Assembly (NCBI RefSeq): GCF_011075055.1
Contig: NW_025401145.1
Span: forward strand, 1-64,000
Direction: 5' to 3'
Source of the DNA: Mangifera indica
Lineage: Eukaryota > Streptophyta > Magnoliopsida > Sapindales > Anacardiaceae
DNA length: 64,000 nucleotides
The position numbers and the translations under genes were made by a program. The notes beneath the pieces were generated by a model. That model saw only the letters and a program-made list of their open reading frames with translations. It did not search any database and was not told the DNA's origin. Shown here piece by piece: positions 10,962-22,618 of this stretch. Each line of letters starts with the position of its first letter. The first letter of the stretch is position 1.

Positions 10962-13359
10962 ATGGCGGGTGTACAAGATCAGTTAGAGATCAAGTTTCGG
11001 TTGACCGATGGGTCGGATATCGGTCCCAAGAGCTTTCCTACTGCTACAAGCGTGGCAACCTTGAAGGAAAGCATTCTTGCTCAATGGCCTAAAGGTTAGT
11101 TGGGTGTGTTTTGCTTAAATTCCAAGTTTATCAGGGTTGGCAAAGTTTAACATTTGTAGCTACTTTTCCATCGAGTTTCTTCTTTGGTAAATGTTTCATT
11201 GTTAACTATGGTTAGGCATAAACACTTGCGGAGAGAAATCAGATGACATATTGTTGTTAAAATTACAAAATTTTGATATATACTTAGAGAAACTCCTATG
11301 GAATTGACTCTTTGTGTTGGTTTAATTAGTCACATATCATTTGAATGAACATGACCATCTTTTGGAGCAGAGCTGTTGTCAAGTGCCTTTGCCGCCAATT
11401 TAATGTCAAAATTTAGTTAGGTTTCTTGGTGAAATTCTTGGATATGCATGATCTTTTCAAGACAATCAAAAGAACTAGCTGTGAACTTTGTGGAAGAGTA
11501 GTAGAAACTTGTCTCAAAGAATATATGAAACATCATCAAGTAATTTTCATTCTTATGTGATCTGTTGAGAATGAAAAATGTGATGTTTCAGGCTTTCAGC
11601 TGTGGTTAAACCATGTTAGACTAGAGTACAAGCTGTGTAGCAGGAGGAGAGACAGAACCATAGCCTCTCCGTTTCTCTTCCTGCTGCGCATAGGTTTTAC
11701 TCTAGTCTAACACTGTTAACCACAGCTGTGGTTAAACCATGTTAGACTAGAGTACAAGCTGTGTAGCAGGAGGAGAGACAGAACCATAGCCTCTCCGTTT
11801 TACGCTTAGCTTGGTAGTACAGGTTGTACTCTAGTTTAACCTACAACCAAAGCTGAAATATCACATTTTTCATTCTCCTAGTGATGTTGTCTCGTCCATG
11901 TAGTCTCAAATGATGCATTGTGATTAATTTAGTATCAGTTAAATGAACATGCTTTTAAGTTGTTTGCTATCTTGTTTTTGTTGTGTTGTAACTGGATCCA
12001 AATTCAGGACAATTCACCTGCAATAATTGGTTCATCTGGGGACTAAAATATGTCCTTTATTTATTTTTGCACCGAAATTAAGAGAGTCAAACTTTGTAAT
12101 ATATTTCTTTTTATCAAAGACATGCAGTATATTCCTTTAGTTGCCGCTCACTTGAAATGTTGTCCAATTCTCTCTCTATACCTGGTTGAGCTGATGTAGA
12201 AGTTAGATACCGTGAAAGTCTGGAAATCATCTTTCATTGCAGCTTGTCCTTGGTCTTAGTCCATCAACAACTCAGTAACAGTTTTGGCAAAAATTTGTAA
12301 AAAATTAATAAGCAATCCATTAAACTAATTCTAGAACTGTCAATCTTGTGATAAACATATGACTTTGAACAGATTGTAAGCCTTAGAATTATTCAGGTAT
12401 TGATTGCCATGTGGTTGCATTTGTCTTCTTATTGCTTATTAAAAGATCTCCTCTGTGACTTCTGTTCCTTTGTTAATTAACATGATCTTTAAGAATGTAT
12501 GCATTTATCTATTTGGACAGAAAAGGAGAATGGTCCAAGAACAGTGAAAGATATGAAGATTATAAGCGCAGGAAAGATATTGGAGAACAACAGAACACTG
12601 GGGGAGTGCCAGAGTCCCCTATGTGATATTCCGGGTAGTGTTACAACCATGCATGTCATTGTTCAACCTCCATCTCAGGAGAAAGGTACCATTTTTTGCA
12701 TTGCATATTTTGCTCTTTTTTCCAATATGCTATTCTAAGATGAATTTTAGAAATAAATTACTTAATTTTTGTTTGAACAGTATGCAGATTTGATACCGAA
12801 AAGATAGCAGAAAATTGTGTTTTAAAGATGATGAGATTCCAACTTCTGCCATCTTTTTTGTCCCTTCTATGGAAACATCAATGTAACATCATAATGGAAA
12901 CTGCAGTCACCAAAAACTAATCTTTTTTCAAAGGGTTGAAATTTTCAGACATTTTTTTTTTGTAAATTAACAAGCTTAAATTACTATCAATAAAATTGTG
13001 TGCTAACAATAAATACTAATTTGTGTACTGATGATGACGTGTCATTAAATAATTAAGTGATTTTGAGCTAGATAAAAAGTAATACCAAATCATATGATAA
13101 CACGTTATCATTAGTACACATATTAGTACTTATTGTGAACGCACATAGATTTACTCAATTATTATTGGCCTCCTGAGTACAGAACCAGCCAAGCCAAGGC
13201 CAACAACCCTACCTGACTACCTAATTTGCTCTAGCCTTTTCCCCAACATAAAGCATGTTCAGTAATTGTTCTTCCACTTGTTTCTTATTTTGTGATGGAG
13301 CAGAAAAGAAAGAAGCTAGCCAATCAAAGCAGAACAAATGTGTTTGTGTTATATTATAA
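10962..13359 (+). CDS. MUB: Membrane-anchored ubiquitin-fold protein
   Basis: Prenylated ubiquitin-fold protein. In Arabidopsis, MUBs bind group VI E2 enzymes (UBC8 type) and hold them at the plasma membrane. Three coding exons: 10962-11094, 12521-12685 and 13304-13359, joined in frame to give 117 residues, the usual size. Exon 1 starts MAGVQDQLEIKFRLTDGSDI and includes the family's ATLKESILAQWP helix. Exon 2 encodes GPRTVKDMKIISAGKILENN and the GSVTTMHVIVQP strand. Exon 3 ends NKCVCVIL: the final four residues CVIL form a CaaX box with Leu, which favours geranylgeranylation, and the Cys two residues before it is a possible palmitoylation site. There is no C-terminal Gly-Gly, as expected for MUBs. 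Intron 1 (1.4 kb) and intron 2 each hold a hairpin element. Probably the MUB1/MUB2 orthologue. Confidence 0.93.
11567..11877. mobile_element. Dimeric hairpin / MITE-like repeat in MUB intron 1
   Basis: A 311-bp palindromic element with terminal inverted repeats GAGAATGAAAAATGTGA (11567-11583) and its exact complement at 11861-11877. Inside, a unit of about 78 bp starting CAGCTGTGGTTAAACC occurs twice in direct orientation (11597 and 11723, period 126 bp). Each copy is followed by an imperfect reverse complement of its own first half (for example GTTAGACTAGAGTA against TACTCTAGTCTAAC). The transcript could fold into two stacked hairpins enclosed by an outer stem. I found no clear target duplication, so the transposon class is unknown. 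Confidence 0.7.
12997..13146. mobile_element. Short palindromic MITE-like element in MUB intron 2
   Basis: About 150 bp with inverted arms: TGCTAACAATAAATACTAAT near 13001-13020 pairs imperfectly with ATTAGTACTTATTGTGAACG near 13122-13141, and the inner part (TGATGATGACGTG against CACGTTATCATTA) pairs too. Non-coding. The intron shows no other feature. Confidence 0.55.
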
Positions 13360-14137
13360 TTTTCGATTCTGGCAGTGTCCAAGGCATCATTCACAGGTGG
13401 GTTTGGTACTTGGTTGTTATTCTCATTACTTTTATCAGTAAACTAATTTACTGTTGTGTTCTAAATTTCTCCACAGATAAGCGACATTGGAGCCGGTTTA
13501 GATAAATTGATTTGGTGAATTGCGCATTGATGAGAGGCACCTGCATTAAGCACATTTATGATAGGCCATGTTTTCCTGATGTTTACGCTCTCTTCATACA
13601 GCTGTTGCATTTTCATCCATTTGGTTTACTGCATCCATTGTTAAGTCGTTGATTAGACTATGCTATCAAGCAACTATATCCAAGTTACAGTATCTGAAAT
13701 TTGTGTCTCCTATTTCTTTTATTACCATTTTTAATGCCTTTATCAGTACTTGAATTCATGTCGATGCTCATGCTTTGCAAAGCAGAATTGCTCGAAATTC
13801 TGAGTTGTTACAGGTTACCAATATCGATTGTTGTATGCTTCTTTGAATCCACAGCTGAAATGTTCAAATGATTGACTTCATTGACATTATATTTCATGAT
13901 ATTGATGGTGTCTTCATGACGCTACAGCTTGCATATTATGTCTATGTATATATGAGTGTGTTTGTGTGTGTGTGTGTATATATATATGTTCTGGGAACTT
14001 CTACCCAGATGAACTATTGGATTTTGGCCTACTGAACAATTACATCTTGTTTGAAATGTTGATCATCGTTCAAATATCATGTCAAATTTTGTTAGTTTTG
14101 CCATGTAGTCATGTTGACATCTCGAGGCTCTCTCTAT
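13360..14137. other. MUB 3' UTR and downstream DNA, with a dinucleotide repeat
   Basis: Probably the 3' UTR followed by spacer. A TG run passing into a TA run lies near 13955-13988 (alternating TG/TA tract). No gene is seen. Confidence 0.5.
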
Positions 14138-15872
14138 TAGGGCTGCTAAAAAACCAGAAAACTGATAAATCAAACTAAAACCAAGGAAACCAAACTGCAA
14201 AAGCCAGTAGACTGGTGAATCAGTTTCGGTTTGCATTTTTAGATTTTTTTCAATTGTTGGTTCGGAATTGCTTTATCAGTATAAAAACTGGATTTTGGTT
14301 AACGGACAAGTTGTTAGGTAATGACAGAACTAGTTGGCAACACTTTACTATTAGGGACTTTTTGTACTAAAGGAACAATTATGAATAAACAGACCCTTCT
14401 CTTGATGCATCTTATTGGTGCAGTTTTTGGAGAATTATGGCTCTTGCATGTGCTTCAATATTTGAAGAATCAAATCCCTTTGATCTTTTTTGCACTTAAC
14501 AGCAGCACAAGCCCAGGATTTCGGCACCCAAAATCCAAAGCTTTCTTTGGAGTTTTTAGTCAGCAATGTCCGAAAACAGAACTGGATAGGTATCCGAACT
14601 AATAACTGGATCAGAAACAAGGTAACCAGAAATTTGGTTCCACTTCTCAGATAACTGCTGCCATTTTATTGTTTTCTTTGTTTTGTTTATACACGCAGCT
14701 TAAAATGGTTGTTCAATGCCTGGCAAAAGTTTTCAACTGTGCAGTTGATATTGGAGGGATGGGCATATCGGGATTAGACTTTGAAGTAGAGGATGATAGG
14801 TATCCACTATCCAGCCAATATTCATCCAAAAACATCAAGCAAACACAAAAATAAAGAAATAGAGGGCTTTAGGCAGAGATAGAACAGAAGGAATATGAAA
14901 TTTTCTTATGGCATATATAGCATAGAATGAACCTATTTCATGCAGTTTATGGTTCGACCCTGTATACTTTTTCTTGTTTAATTCTCTGTAATTGAGTTTT
15001 CTTTAGTCCATGTAACATATATGATATATCTACTAAATTACAAAGATTTTGCAGTGGCATTTTTGTGAGTCATTGCCCAAAAGATTCATTTGGAAATATG
15101 CTTTGGAGAATTTAGGCTCCTTTTAAGTTTAAAGGGAATCTTTTTGTGCTTCAAATATATTTAGGCTTTTCAATCCTAGATTTCAGTATAGGCAGGCAGT
15201 AAGTCCAGATGGCATATGCCAAATTATGCTCTAAGATGCTTTTTTTCCTCTTTTTTTAAATTTCTTCTATGCCCACAAATACCAGTATCCAATCTAGTAA
15301 CCTGACTGAAAAGCAGGTAACTGGAAAACCAGTTTAGTTACCAGTTAGGATTTTGGCAAAAATTGGTTTTTCAGTTAGGTTATTAGTTTTTCGATTTTTT
15401 CAAAATCAATTGACCAAACCAAATCAATTCAATTGCAAATGTTGAGAAAACTTTGAAGGTGGGAACTCCTGTTCAAGATGTGAAACGCCCGTTCCATTTT
15501 CCGGATTGTCTATTCAACCAGAAACAACCAATTCCATAAGTCATTTACCATTCTGAACGAATAAAAAAGTATATAAAAATCTGAAGCCAAAACAATCATC
15601 CCAAGATTGGAACAAAAGTGGTTTATAACCAACTCAGTTTGATTATCTAATATTTTTTTATTTGTTCATTTCAAAATCGATTAATCTTTCAACTGATTCA
15701 ATTCTAATTTAAAATTTTTTCTAAATTTATCCAATATTTTTTTGTTCAATTCAAAATCAACCAATCTTTCAACAAATTCAATTCCTATTTTCAATTTTCT
15801 CTAAACCAAAAATCTAATTCGACTGAAAAAAAAAAAAAGCCCCATTTAGTTAACTAGTTTTAAACACCCCTA
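14138..15872. mobile_element. Degenerate, possibly hAT-like element
   Basis: The left end TAGGGCTGCTAAAAAAC (14138) and the right end GTTTTAAACACCCCTA (ending 15872) are imperfect inverted repeats of the TAGGGRTG type seen in plant hAT elements. Between them the DNA has repeated AACCAGTTT/ACCAGTTA-type motifs on both strands and short meaningless frames. I could not find a convincing 8-bp target duplication, so the class and exact limits are uncertain. In Arabidopsis, the CLPB3 gene lies at this point of the gene order; nothing like it is seen here. Confidence 0.3.
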
Positions 15873-16982
15873 CCCACGATCCCTTTTCTTATTCATTCAC
15901 CAAATTCTCAGTTGGGATATACTCATAAAACATTACATTTTCCCATATCTTATGTAGTTGAGACAGTTTCTAACACTTGAATTAACCTATCATCATCAAT
16001 ACACGGTTAACACATGAAAATGGGAGTACCTGCTTAGCCACTCAATGCACATTTATTTTGCGGGAATTTGTGGTCAGAAATATGAAAAGTACAACTGTTG
16101 GTTGGAGAAATGTGGTAAATACCGAGCACATCCAATTTGACTTAGAGATGGGCTGTGACCAATAACATTTCAGTATGAACATATTAAGGTTTTGGCGGCC
16201 ATGATAACATATTATAGTGGTGTGGGCTCAAGCTATCAGAAAAATCAATGAGGTTGCAAGCCCTCATTGATACGTTGCTGTGTTTTGTCAAGCAATTTGA
16301 ACCTGGGGACATTTAAATAAGATATAAAACATAAAGTTGCACTTGAACCTGCAGAATTGTCTTCATGGCAACGTGAAGCGTGGAGCATAGAGCATGGCAA
16401 CTAATTTATCATTAACAGGAAATCTATATGAATTATTGCAGTGGCCAAAATGCCATCCATTTAATGACCATTCATAAATACAGGGTAATGGTTAGCAATA
16501 GATTCTAACCTTTCACAAGGAAACAATTTCACTGGGGCAAGCAAGACTCGATAGCACTGGACCCAGGAGTCAAGACCCGACTGATCAGTGATTTAAGCTC
16601 TTAGAGAATGAGATTTCCGGCCCATCTTATCGGACGTCTCACTTTCTATAATTCATGTAAAAATCCATTGGCAGACACAAGATCCATGCCTGCAGCACTA
16701 ATCAAACTGTCCAATAAAAGAATAATCTTGTTAGGGTGGCGCTACAAAATTTTTTCAGTTAAGAAAACAAGCAAACTACCTCACAGTTATATTTTCCACT
16801 TTCTACATGATGCTTAAGCCAAAAAGGGCATGAATGTCTTAGCAATTTATGAAACAGGTAACAAAGATCCTCTAAAACTTGCATAGTGATGAGTGTGACT
16901 GTTTCAAGCATCCCAAATCTTCACTAACAAGATATAGCTGAGATTGTTGCTGCAAGTGAATACCTGTGATCTATTCCAACTA
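15873..16982. other. Intergenic DNA and 3' UTR of the F-box gene
   Basis: No reading frame of note. The part next to 16983 is probably the 3' UTR of the minus-strand F-box gene. Confidence 0.5.
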
Positions 16983-17729
16983 CTACTCCCGCTCAGATGC
17001 CTCTTCTGAATCAGACAAAGGTAAGAGGGTGCAAATCCCAAGCATATGGCCATTGAGGCAGACATAATACTCAATGCAATCCTCATATGCACCCAACCTG
17101 CAGGTGGCACTCTGTGGTATCATTTTGGCTTGCAGCATGCTCCACAACTTTGCCTTGCAATAAGGACATACTTCTGTTGGATGAAGCTGGGCTCCCCTTT
17201 GAATCAGCATTTTCTTAACCTTTGACATTGAGAAAGACTTAAAAACTCCACGGAAAAACCCTACATCCCCTTCCTCTCCTTGGTCAAGATGCTCACATGG
17301 ATCAGACACATACAAGATATCTGTTCTGCACTGTGGCAACAAAAAACTCTTTCCTGATGTCCGAGAAAACCGGGTCCTATAAACAAAATGGCCAGGGATC
17401 TCAATGCTATTGAACAAACCACCCTTGCTACATCCTGAACAATATATAAGAAGCTTCCCAAGTGCCCTCCAATTTCCATCAACACTGTGACTCCCACTTG
17501 ATTGCAGATCACGCATCATCTTTCGAGCCCTTGTTCGGCAAAACTCCTTCCATAATACTCGCTTGGCAAGATCATCAAACCATTTGCATACACAGGAAAG
17601 AGTGGCAATAAGCTTGGGGTTCCAGTTCATTTGTTGAAATACTAGGAAAATCACATCTTCACTGAGATGTCCTTTTGTGCATTGACAGCTTGCTGAGTGT
17701 ATGCAACGATACTGCTTCGTTATAATCAT
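16983..17729 (-). CDS. EDL1: EID1-like F-box protein
   Basis: Substrate-recognition subunit of an SCF ubiquitin ligase, of the EID1-like family (EID1 acts in phytochrome A signalling; EDL3 in ABA responses). One uninterrupted coding exon gives 248 residues. A Cys/His cluster (CIHSASCQC, residues 9-17) is followed by a degenerate F-box at about 21-66, with LSEDVIFLVF and LSCVCKWFDDLA. The EDL-specific C-terminal region includes SFLLPQCRTD, YVSDPCEHLDQGEEGDVGFF, HPTEVCPYCKAKLWSML and the closing LGICTLLPLSDSEEA. An acceptor (TCTGTAG) sits 15 bp upstream of the ATG, so the leader is spliced. The neighbours match the Arabidopsis EDL1 (At5g15440) position; by sequence alone EDL2 is also possible. 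No damage is seen. Confidence 0.9.
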   Translation of the reverse strand: MIITKQYRCIHSASCQCTKGHLSEDVIFLVFQQMNWNPKLIATLSCVCKWFDDLAKRVLWKEFCRTRARKMMRDLQSSGSHSVDGNWRALGKLLIYCSGCSKGGLFNSIEIPGHFVYRTRFSRTSGKSFLLPQCRTDILYVSDPCEHLDQGEEGDVGFFRGVFKSFSMSKVKKMLIQRGAQLHPTEVCPYCKAKLWSMLQAKMIPQSATCRLGAYEDCIEYYVCLNGHMLGICTLLPLSDSEEASERE

Positions 17730-19260
17730 TGTTTCTACTTCCTCCTACAGAGAACCAAGAAAGATAAGGACAATACTAAAAACACAATTTTATGATGCTT
17801 TAATCGCCTATGCTTGTTTGCACCAGCAATATATAGGAACCACATAATAGAACCTCATGCTGTCATTACAAATCAAGCTATTTGAAGAGACAAGGGATGA
17901 AAGTAGCTAAAAATAATCAAGAATCAATACTCTGTACGACTAAGTATCAGTTTATCTAGGCACATAAACATATAATAATTCATTAATTGCTAAGCCAATC
18001 TTTACTTGTAATGTGCTCCATTTGAAAAGAAAAGAGAATAATTTCCTACATAAAATATAATTTATTGCAGAGGCAATGTCTCAAGCTACCCTTTTGACAA
18101 ATCCTTCTTCCATTATTGTTATACCATTTCTTCTCAAATAATTTCTCACAGCATCCACTAAAAAAACAAGATAACGAAAAATCCCCATACTGATGAAGAA
18201 GAAAGAAATGGTGAAATGACAATCTGAACATACAAAAAGACCTCAAAAATCAAAGAACACCAACAGCAAACCACATAACTAAGTAAAGTTCTTTAGATAA
18301 CCCAAAAGCACCAAGTCAAATAGAACTAAAACAAAACCTCCAAGATGAGCAAGTTAACTGTAGAGCTAATGCTCACTTTATCTCACTCGCATAGTCCAAT
18401 AAAATATCACGGCTTTTAAGTTTCAACGAATTAACCCACATCAAACTTCATAACATTTATTACTTCCTTCAATTATCCACCTTTTTGGGAGCCTGCACAC
18501 ATATGATGAACTCGGTGTTTTTTAATTTCAATACAAAAACCTTTTTCTTTAACAAGAGAAATCTATAAATCAATGCATGTTACTCAAAGCCAAAATCTCA
18601 GATCCAGAAAACCACTTATACAGAATTTACATCATTTAAAAAAAGCCAAAACAAACTCAAGCAATAACCAATCCAAAGAGAACCCAGTTCACATCTTCTC
18701 TTGATACTACTAAATCAACATTGTAAAAACAAAAATTGACAACCGCTCAGCCCACAACAAAACCAGCTTCAACAGAAGCAAACAAGCTGAAACTGACCTA
18801 GATCGTAATGAACATGATATCAAGACCCTACTTTTCACCTCAGCTCATGAAGTTTCTTGCATGCACAGCCTCAAAACCCCAGAAAAACCATCTCTGCACA
18901 AATACAAAATTATTAGGGCTCTGCATGTGCTGAAACATCAAACCAAACAAATTAATAAAGTAACAAATTCTCAACTCGCAAACAACGAAAAAGCTGGTAA
19001 ATTTCCACTGCCAACAGGGGGAAATTAGTCCAAAAGAATTACATTTACAGAGGAAGAAAGAGAAATGCAGAGAAAGCAGTGAGAGAGAGGGCTTTGGGTT
19101 CCATATAGAAGAAGAAAACGTTAAATATTTGAAGGGCAAGATATGCTGACAGGTAATTTTATTAATCAAATAAACGACAAATGAGAAGACGTCACGTCGA
19201 CGATTGAGCATTTGAGCAGGTAAACGATTACGTGGCGGATGCATAGGCGGCAAGTGGGAG
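17730..19260 (-). promoter_or_regulatory. 5' leader intron(s) and promoter side of the F-box gene
   Basis: On the minus strand the acceptor at 17745-17750 closes a 5' UTR intron. The upstream non-coding exon probably lies near 19040-19120, where the minus strand is CT-rich (CCCTCTCTCTCACTGC). The 17.75-19.0 kb stretch is AT-rich with stops in all frames, as expected for a leader intron. The exact exon limits cannot be fixed from sequence. Confidence 0.45.
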
Positions 19261-19596
19261 CCACTTTGTCTTATTTAGCACCGACCTGATTGGCGGTGAC
19301 TTTGGAAAAAGAACGGCGTCGTATTATCGTTTACAGTTATCTTCCTTTGTTTTTAAGTAACGAATATTAACATATCAAACAAGTTATAATCATTAAATTA
19401 ATTAAAAATATTATTTTAATATATCATCACAAAGACTTAAACCTGAACAAGCCAACCTTTTTGCCTTGTCGGGACTTGAGGATAGTTAAAAGCTTTCATG
19501 TCCACAGAGAGAACCTTCAACCCTACGATTTTCCACGTGTCAGCTCTTGCATTTTTGGGTTTTATTTATTTTCCGGTGCTTTTAAGGTGTAACCTC
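19261..19596. other. Upstream spacer of the F-box gene
   Basis: Probable promoter of the minus-strand F-box gene. No element is recognised with confidence. Confidence 0.4.
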
Positions 19597-20027
19597 TTAG
19601 AGACGTTTGATTTGAGTAATATTTGATTACTAAAATAAAAAGATTACCTTGAAGATAGATTACTTAGAAGATTACTGGGTATAAATGATTACTTTGTTTG
19701 ATAAAATTTGATAAGTATAAATAATTATTGTGTTTGGTTAAAGATAATAAAAGATTACTAGTAAATTATTTTACTTAAATACCCTTAAATATAATTATTT
19801 TTAAATATTTTTTATATTATTTGTCATATTAATTAAAAATAAATTTATTTTTATCTCAAAAAATTAATAAATAATAATTTTTCTATAATAAACTCAAGAT
19901 TACCCCAGTAATCTTTAAATACCTTAAATGAAGGTGGTAATCAGATTACCATCTATATTACCTGTCACGTCAGCATTGGTAATAGAAACAAGGTAATCTT
20001 AAAAACCCTTAACCAAACGCACTCTTA
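19597..20027. mobile_element. Tourist-like MITE (PIF/Harbinger type), copy 2, inverted
   Basis: The element at 19600-20024 (425 bp) begins GAGACGTTTGATTTGAG and ends CCAAACGCACTC. It is flanked by TTA on both sides (19597-19599 and 20025-20027), the 3-bp duplication typical of PIF/Harbinger MITEs. It aligns along nearly its whole length with the reverse complement of 9646-10026. Shared blocks include the AATACCCTTAAATATAATTA region and the TTATTTTTATCTCAAAAAATTAATAAATAA region. Non-coding. Confidence 0.75.
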
Positions 20028-20825
20028 GTGGGTTAATTTATATTTTTACTTGAGAGTGCATGCCTACCTTTGATGTGTGAGAATGATAATTTCCCATCAA
20101 TCTATTCTAAAATGAGTAAATCTGAAAGTTGAAAAATGGCAATTTTTTCACCGTAGACGTATTAAAAAATAAAAATATTTTTTATTACTTTTAATTTTTA
20201 CCCAAGATCAATAATTTTTACCAGTGAAGGGGTTGATCAGGTTATTTACTAATCCTGCTGGTTTTTGATAAATTATATAAATAAATATTCAAATAATATC
20301 CACAAGAATTTTACTGCAACCAGACAATCATGCGTAACTATATGATAATTTTTAAGCATGGAGAACAAAGTAGATCACAAAAAGTTCTGTTCAATGTGGA
20401 ATAAAAGAACAATCCAAAACACTGAATGAGAGAAAAAGTGAAAACACAAAATGTAACAAAGCACACACAAGCCAGCCAATTTACAGTCAAGAAGCTTCGC
20501 TTTCCACACTCAAAAGATGCATAAAAGTCATTAGTATATTTGCTTTATTAACTGTGTATTAACTGGCACATTTAGTATGGAATTCAAAGAGGAAATGAAG
20601 CATACCCAACAAAAAATGTGTATGAAGCAAGTCAATGTCAGTACACAGAGGATTAGGACATTCAGCCCAGCATTTGGGTTCCCCCCAGAGCAGTCTACTC
20701 TAACACTTCTGCAACTCCATAGGCTTGCAAACTTCATTTACTTCTTTTCGCGTATGCTTAGGTTTATTTACTAAGATATATTGAAAAAGAACAAAGACAT
20801 GTTAATAAAAGCACTGTACTCCAAC
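20028..20825. other. Intergenic DNA and 3' UTR of the calmodulin-binding gene
   Basis: AT-rich spacer. The last few hundred bases before 20826 are probably the 3' UTR of the minus-strand gene. No other feature is seen. Confidence 0.5.
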
Positions 20826-22618
20826 TCAGGCAACGGTGTTTGCAGAAGGTTTGGTGTCTTGGAGGGAGATAACTGTTTCAAAAGCACCCACCAAGGCCTT
20901 AACCTTGCTTTTCCGGATCTCAGCAAGTTTACTTGCTGTTTGTTCGATGACTTTATTTAAAAGGATTGGGGAAGCTTTCTTTCCTTGAACATCTTGATGT
21001 CTCAAAACAACTTCTTGTGAACCAGGGTTGCTTTCAATCACCACAACATCAATTCCTTTCTTCTTAAAGCTTCTTCTGCCATCACCCTTGAGTGTTTCAA
21101 TTTCTCCAAGCACTCTTCCTCTCCTGAAGTTGAGCCTTCCTGGATTTTTGTTCTGAGATTGAATGTCAACGACCTTTCCCCTACCACAATGTAATTCCAT
21201 TGCCTGGGAACCTTTGTCCTCAGAATAAACCATCCCGTCCCATCTGGGCCTCCCTGGGTGTTCATCCCCCACATCTTCTGTGCTAATGGTTTCATCAGAT
21301 TCAGAAAGAGACGCATCTTCTGTTCAGATTCTGTATACTCAGATATCTCTTGCTCTTCTTCATTGTGTACCGGTGATGATGGAAAAACTGGACGGAATTC
21401 AGCTAACAAGCATGATGGAGGCACAGCTGGTTCAACAACATAGCTTTCATTTTTATCAGATTCCAAAGATTTGTTCTCAGTTTCCATCTTGATAATATGC
21501 AGGGTTTTTTCCTGGACCAAATCATTATTAGTGTGCTTAAGCTCAATCTTGGGCCCCTTAGGTTCACCTGTTTTAGTTCGGCCCTGATTCTTCATAGGAG
21601 ACACAACTTTGAAGCCTGTACGCTTTCTTTCATTTAGGCTTGCAACTCTACTTAGAGAAGGTCTAGGAGATGGCGATGCCAGTGAAACTCTTGGGGAAGC
21701 ATATACTTGCTTTGCAACTCTACAGATAGAAGGTTTAGCAGACAATGATGCCCTTGGAGATGCCTGAGAAACTACTGGGGAAGCCATTACTTTCTTTGAA
21801 ACTCTACTGATAGAAGGTTTAGGAGACACTGATGCCATCGGAGATGACAATGAAAGTCTTGGGGAAGCTATCACTTTTTTTATGGCTGCTTTGTACGGGC
21901 CAGTCATGATGTCACAGTTTCTTCTGCCACTTAAACCTCCTGAATCAAGAGAAGATAATGGATTCTGATCCAAAGATTTTGGTTTCAAAGAACAGGCATG
22001 CTTTAATGACGCATTTTTTTCTTTAGATTTAGATTTAACTGATTTTGAAGACAACTCCATCTTTGTCAAAGCTGACAGTTCCTGCCTATTGAATTTTGGG
22101 GATTCAGATAGATGGGTTTCAAAAGTGGGTGATGGTCTGAGCTTGGCTGCTGATGTCTTTTTTATCCCAAACAGAACTTCCCCCTTAAGTGGATTGTGAC
22201 CATCCACTGATATATTAAGCACATTACGTCCATTTGGTGATCTTGTAGATACTTCATGATTGATGATCTCAGGGATGTCAGATGAAAAGGATTTTGGATC
22301 AGGAGATGATTTGGGCCTCACCACCAATGTCTTTTCCGTCTCTGGCAAGATCAATATTTTCATTTGACTTTGGTTGTCAATTGATGGTTTTGCAATTCTT
22401 TTTGCCATAGGACATCTTTCCTTGGCTTCAAATGCATGCTTCCTGCCATATTTACACAAGTCATGACAAGAACCAGTAGAGACTCTGAGATAACGAGGAA
22501 GAACTTTCTCTCCACTTTTAGAAGAACTTAATTTTCCCATAGATGTTCTCCCTGAAGTACCTCCATCAGATTTGGTTCCTTCTTGAGTTACCAATAAATT
22601 GCCACTCTCCTCAGCCAT
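20826..22618 (-). CDS. Plant calmodulin-binding domain protein, frameshifted
   Basis: Homologue of the plant calmodulin-binding protein family (Pfam plant CaM-binding domain; the At5g15430 type by position). The first frame runs from the ATG at 22618. It has the N-terminal signature PRYLRVSTGSCHDLCKYGRK (residues 41-60), a Ser/Lys/Pro-rich disordered middle, three 28-residue repeats around 245-330, and an acidic EISEYTESE stretch. The C-terminal calmodulin-binding domain, ending RKSKVKALVGAFETVISLQ, lies in another frame that runs open from about 21329 to the stop at 20826. The two frames meet near 21312-21330, inside the acidic tract, where EISEYTESE would continue as EDASLSESDETISTED. A one-base indel (or sequencing error) explains this. 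Read as is, the first frame continues about 100 codons with unrelated sequence and lacks the CaM-binding domain. Confidence 0.85.

Noticed and set aside
14321..14602. 93-codon frame in the MUB-EDL spacer
   Set aside because: It sits within a degenerate repeat, has no recognisable domain, and shows no splice or promoter context.
13360..16982. CLPB3 chaperone gene expected from Arabidopsis order
   Set aside because: No Walker motifs or long exons are present on either strand; the space holds repeat relics.
20826..21330. A tiny or alternative intron explaining the phase change in the calmodulin-binding gene
   Set aside because: Family-like acidic coding sequence continues directly on both sides of the switch, leaving no room for a plant intron of normal size.
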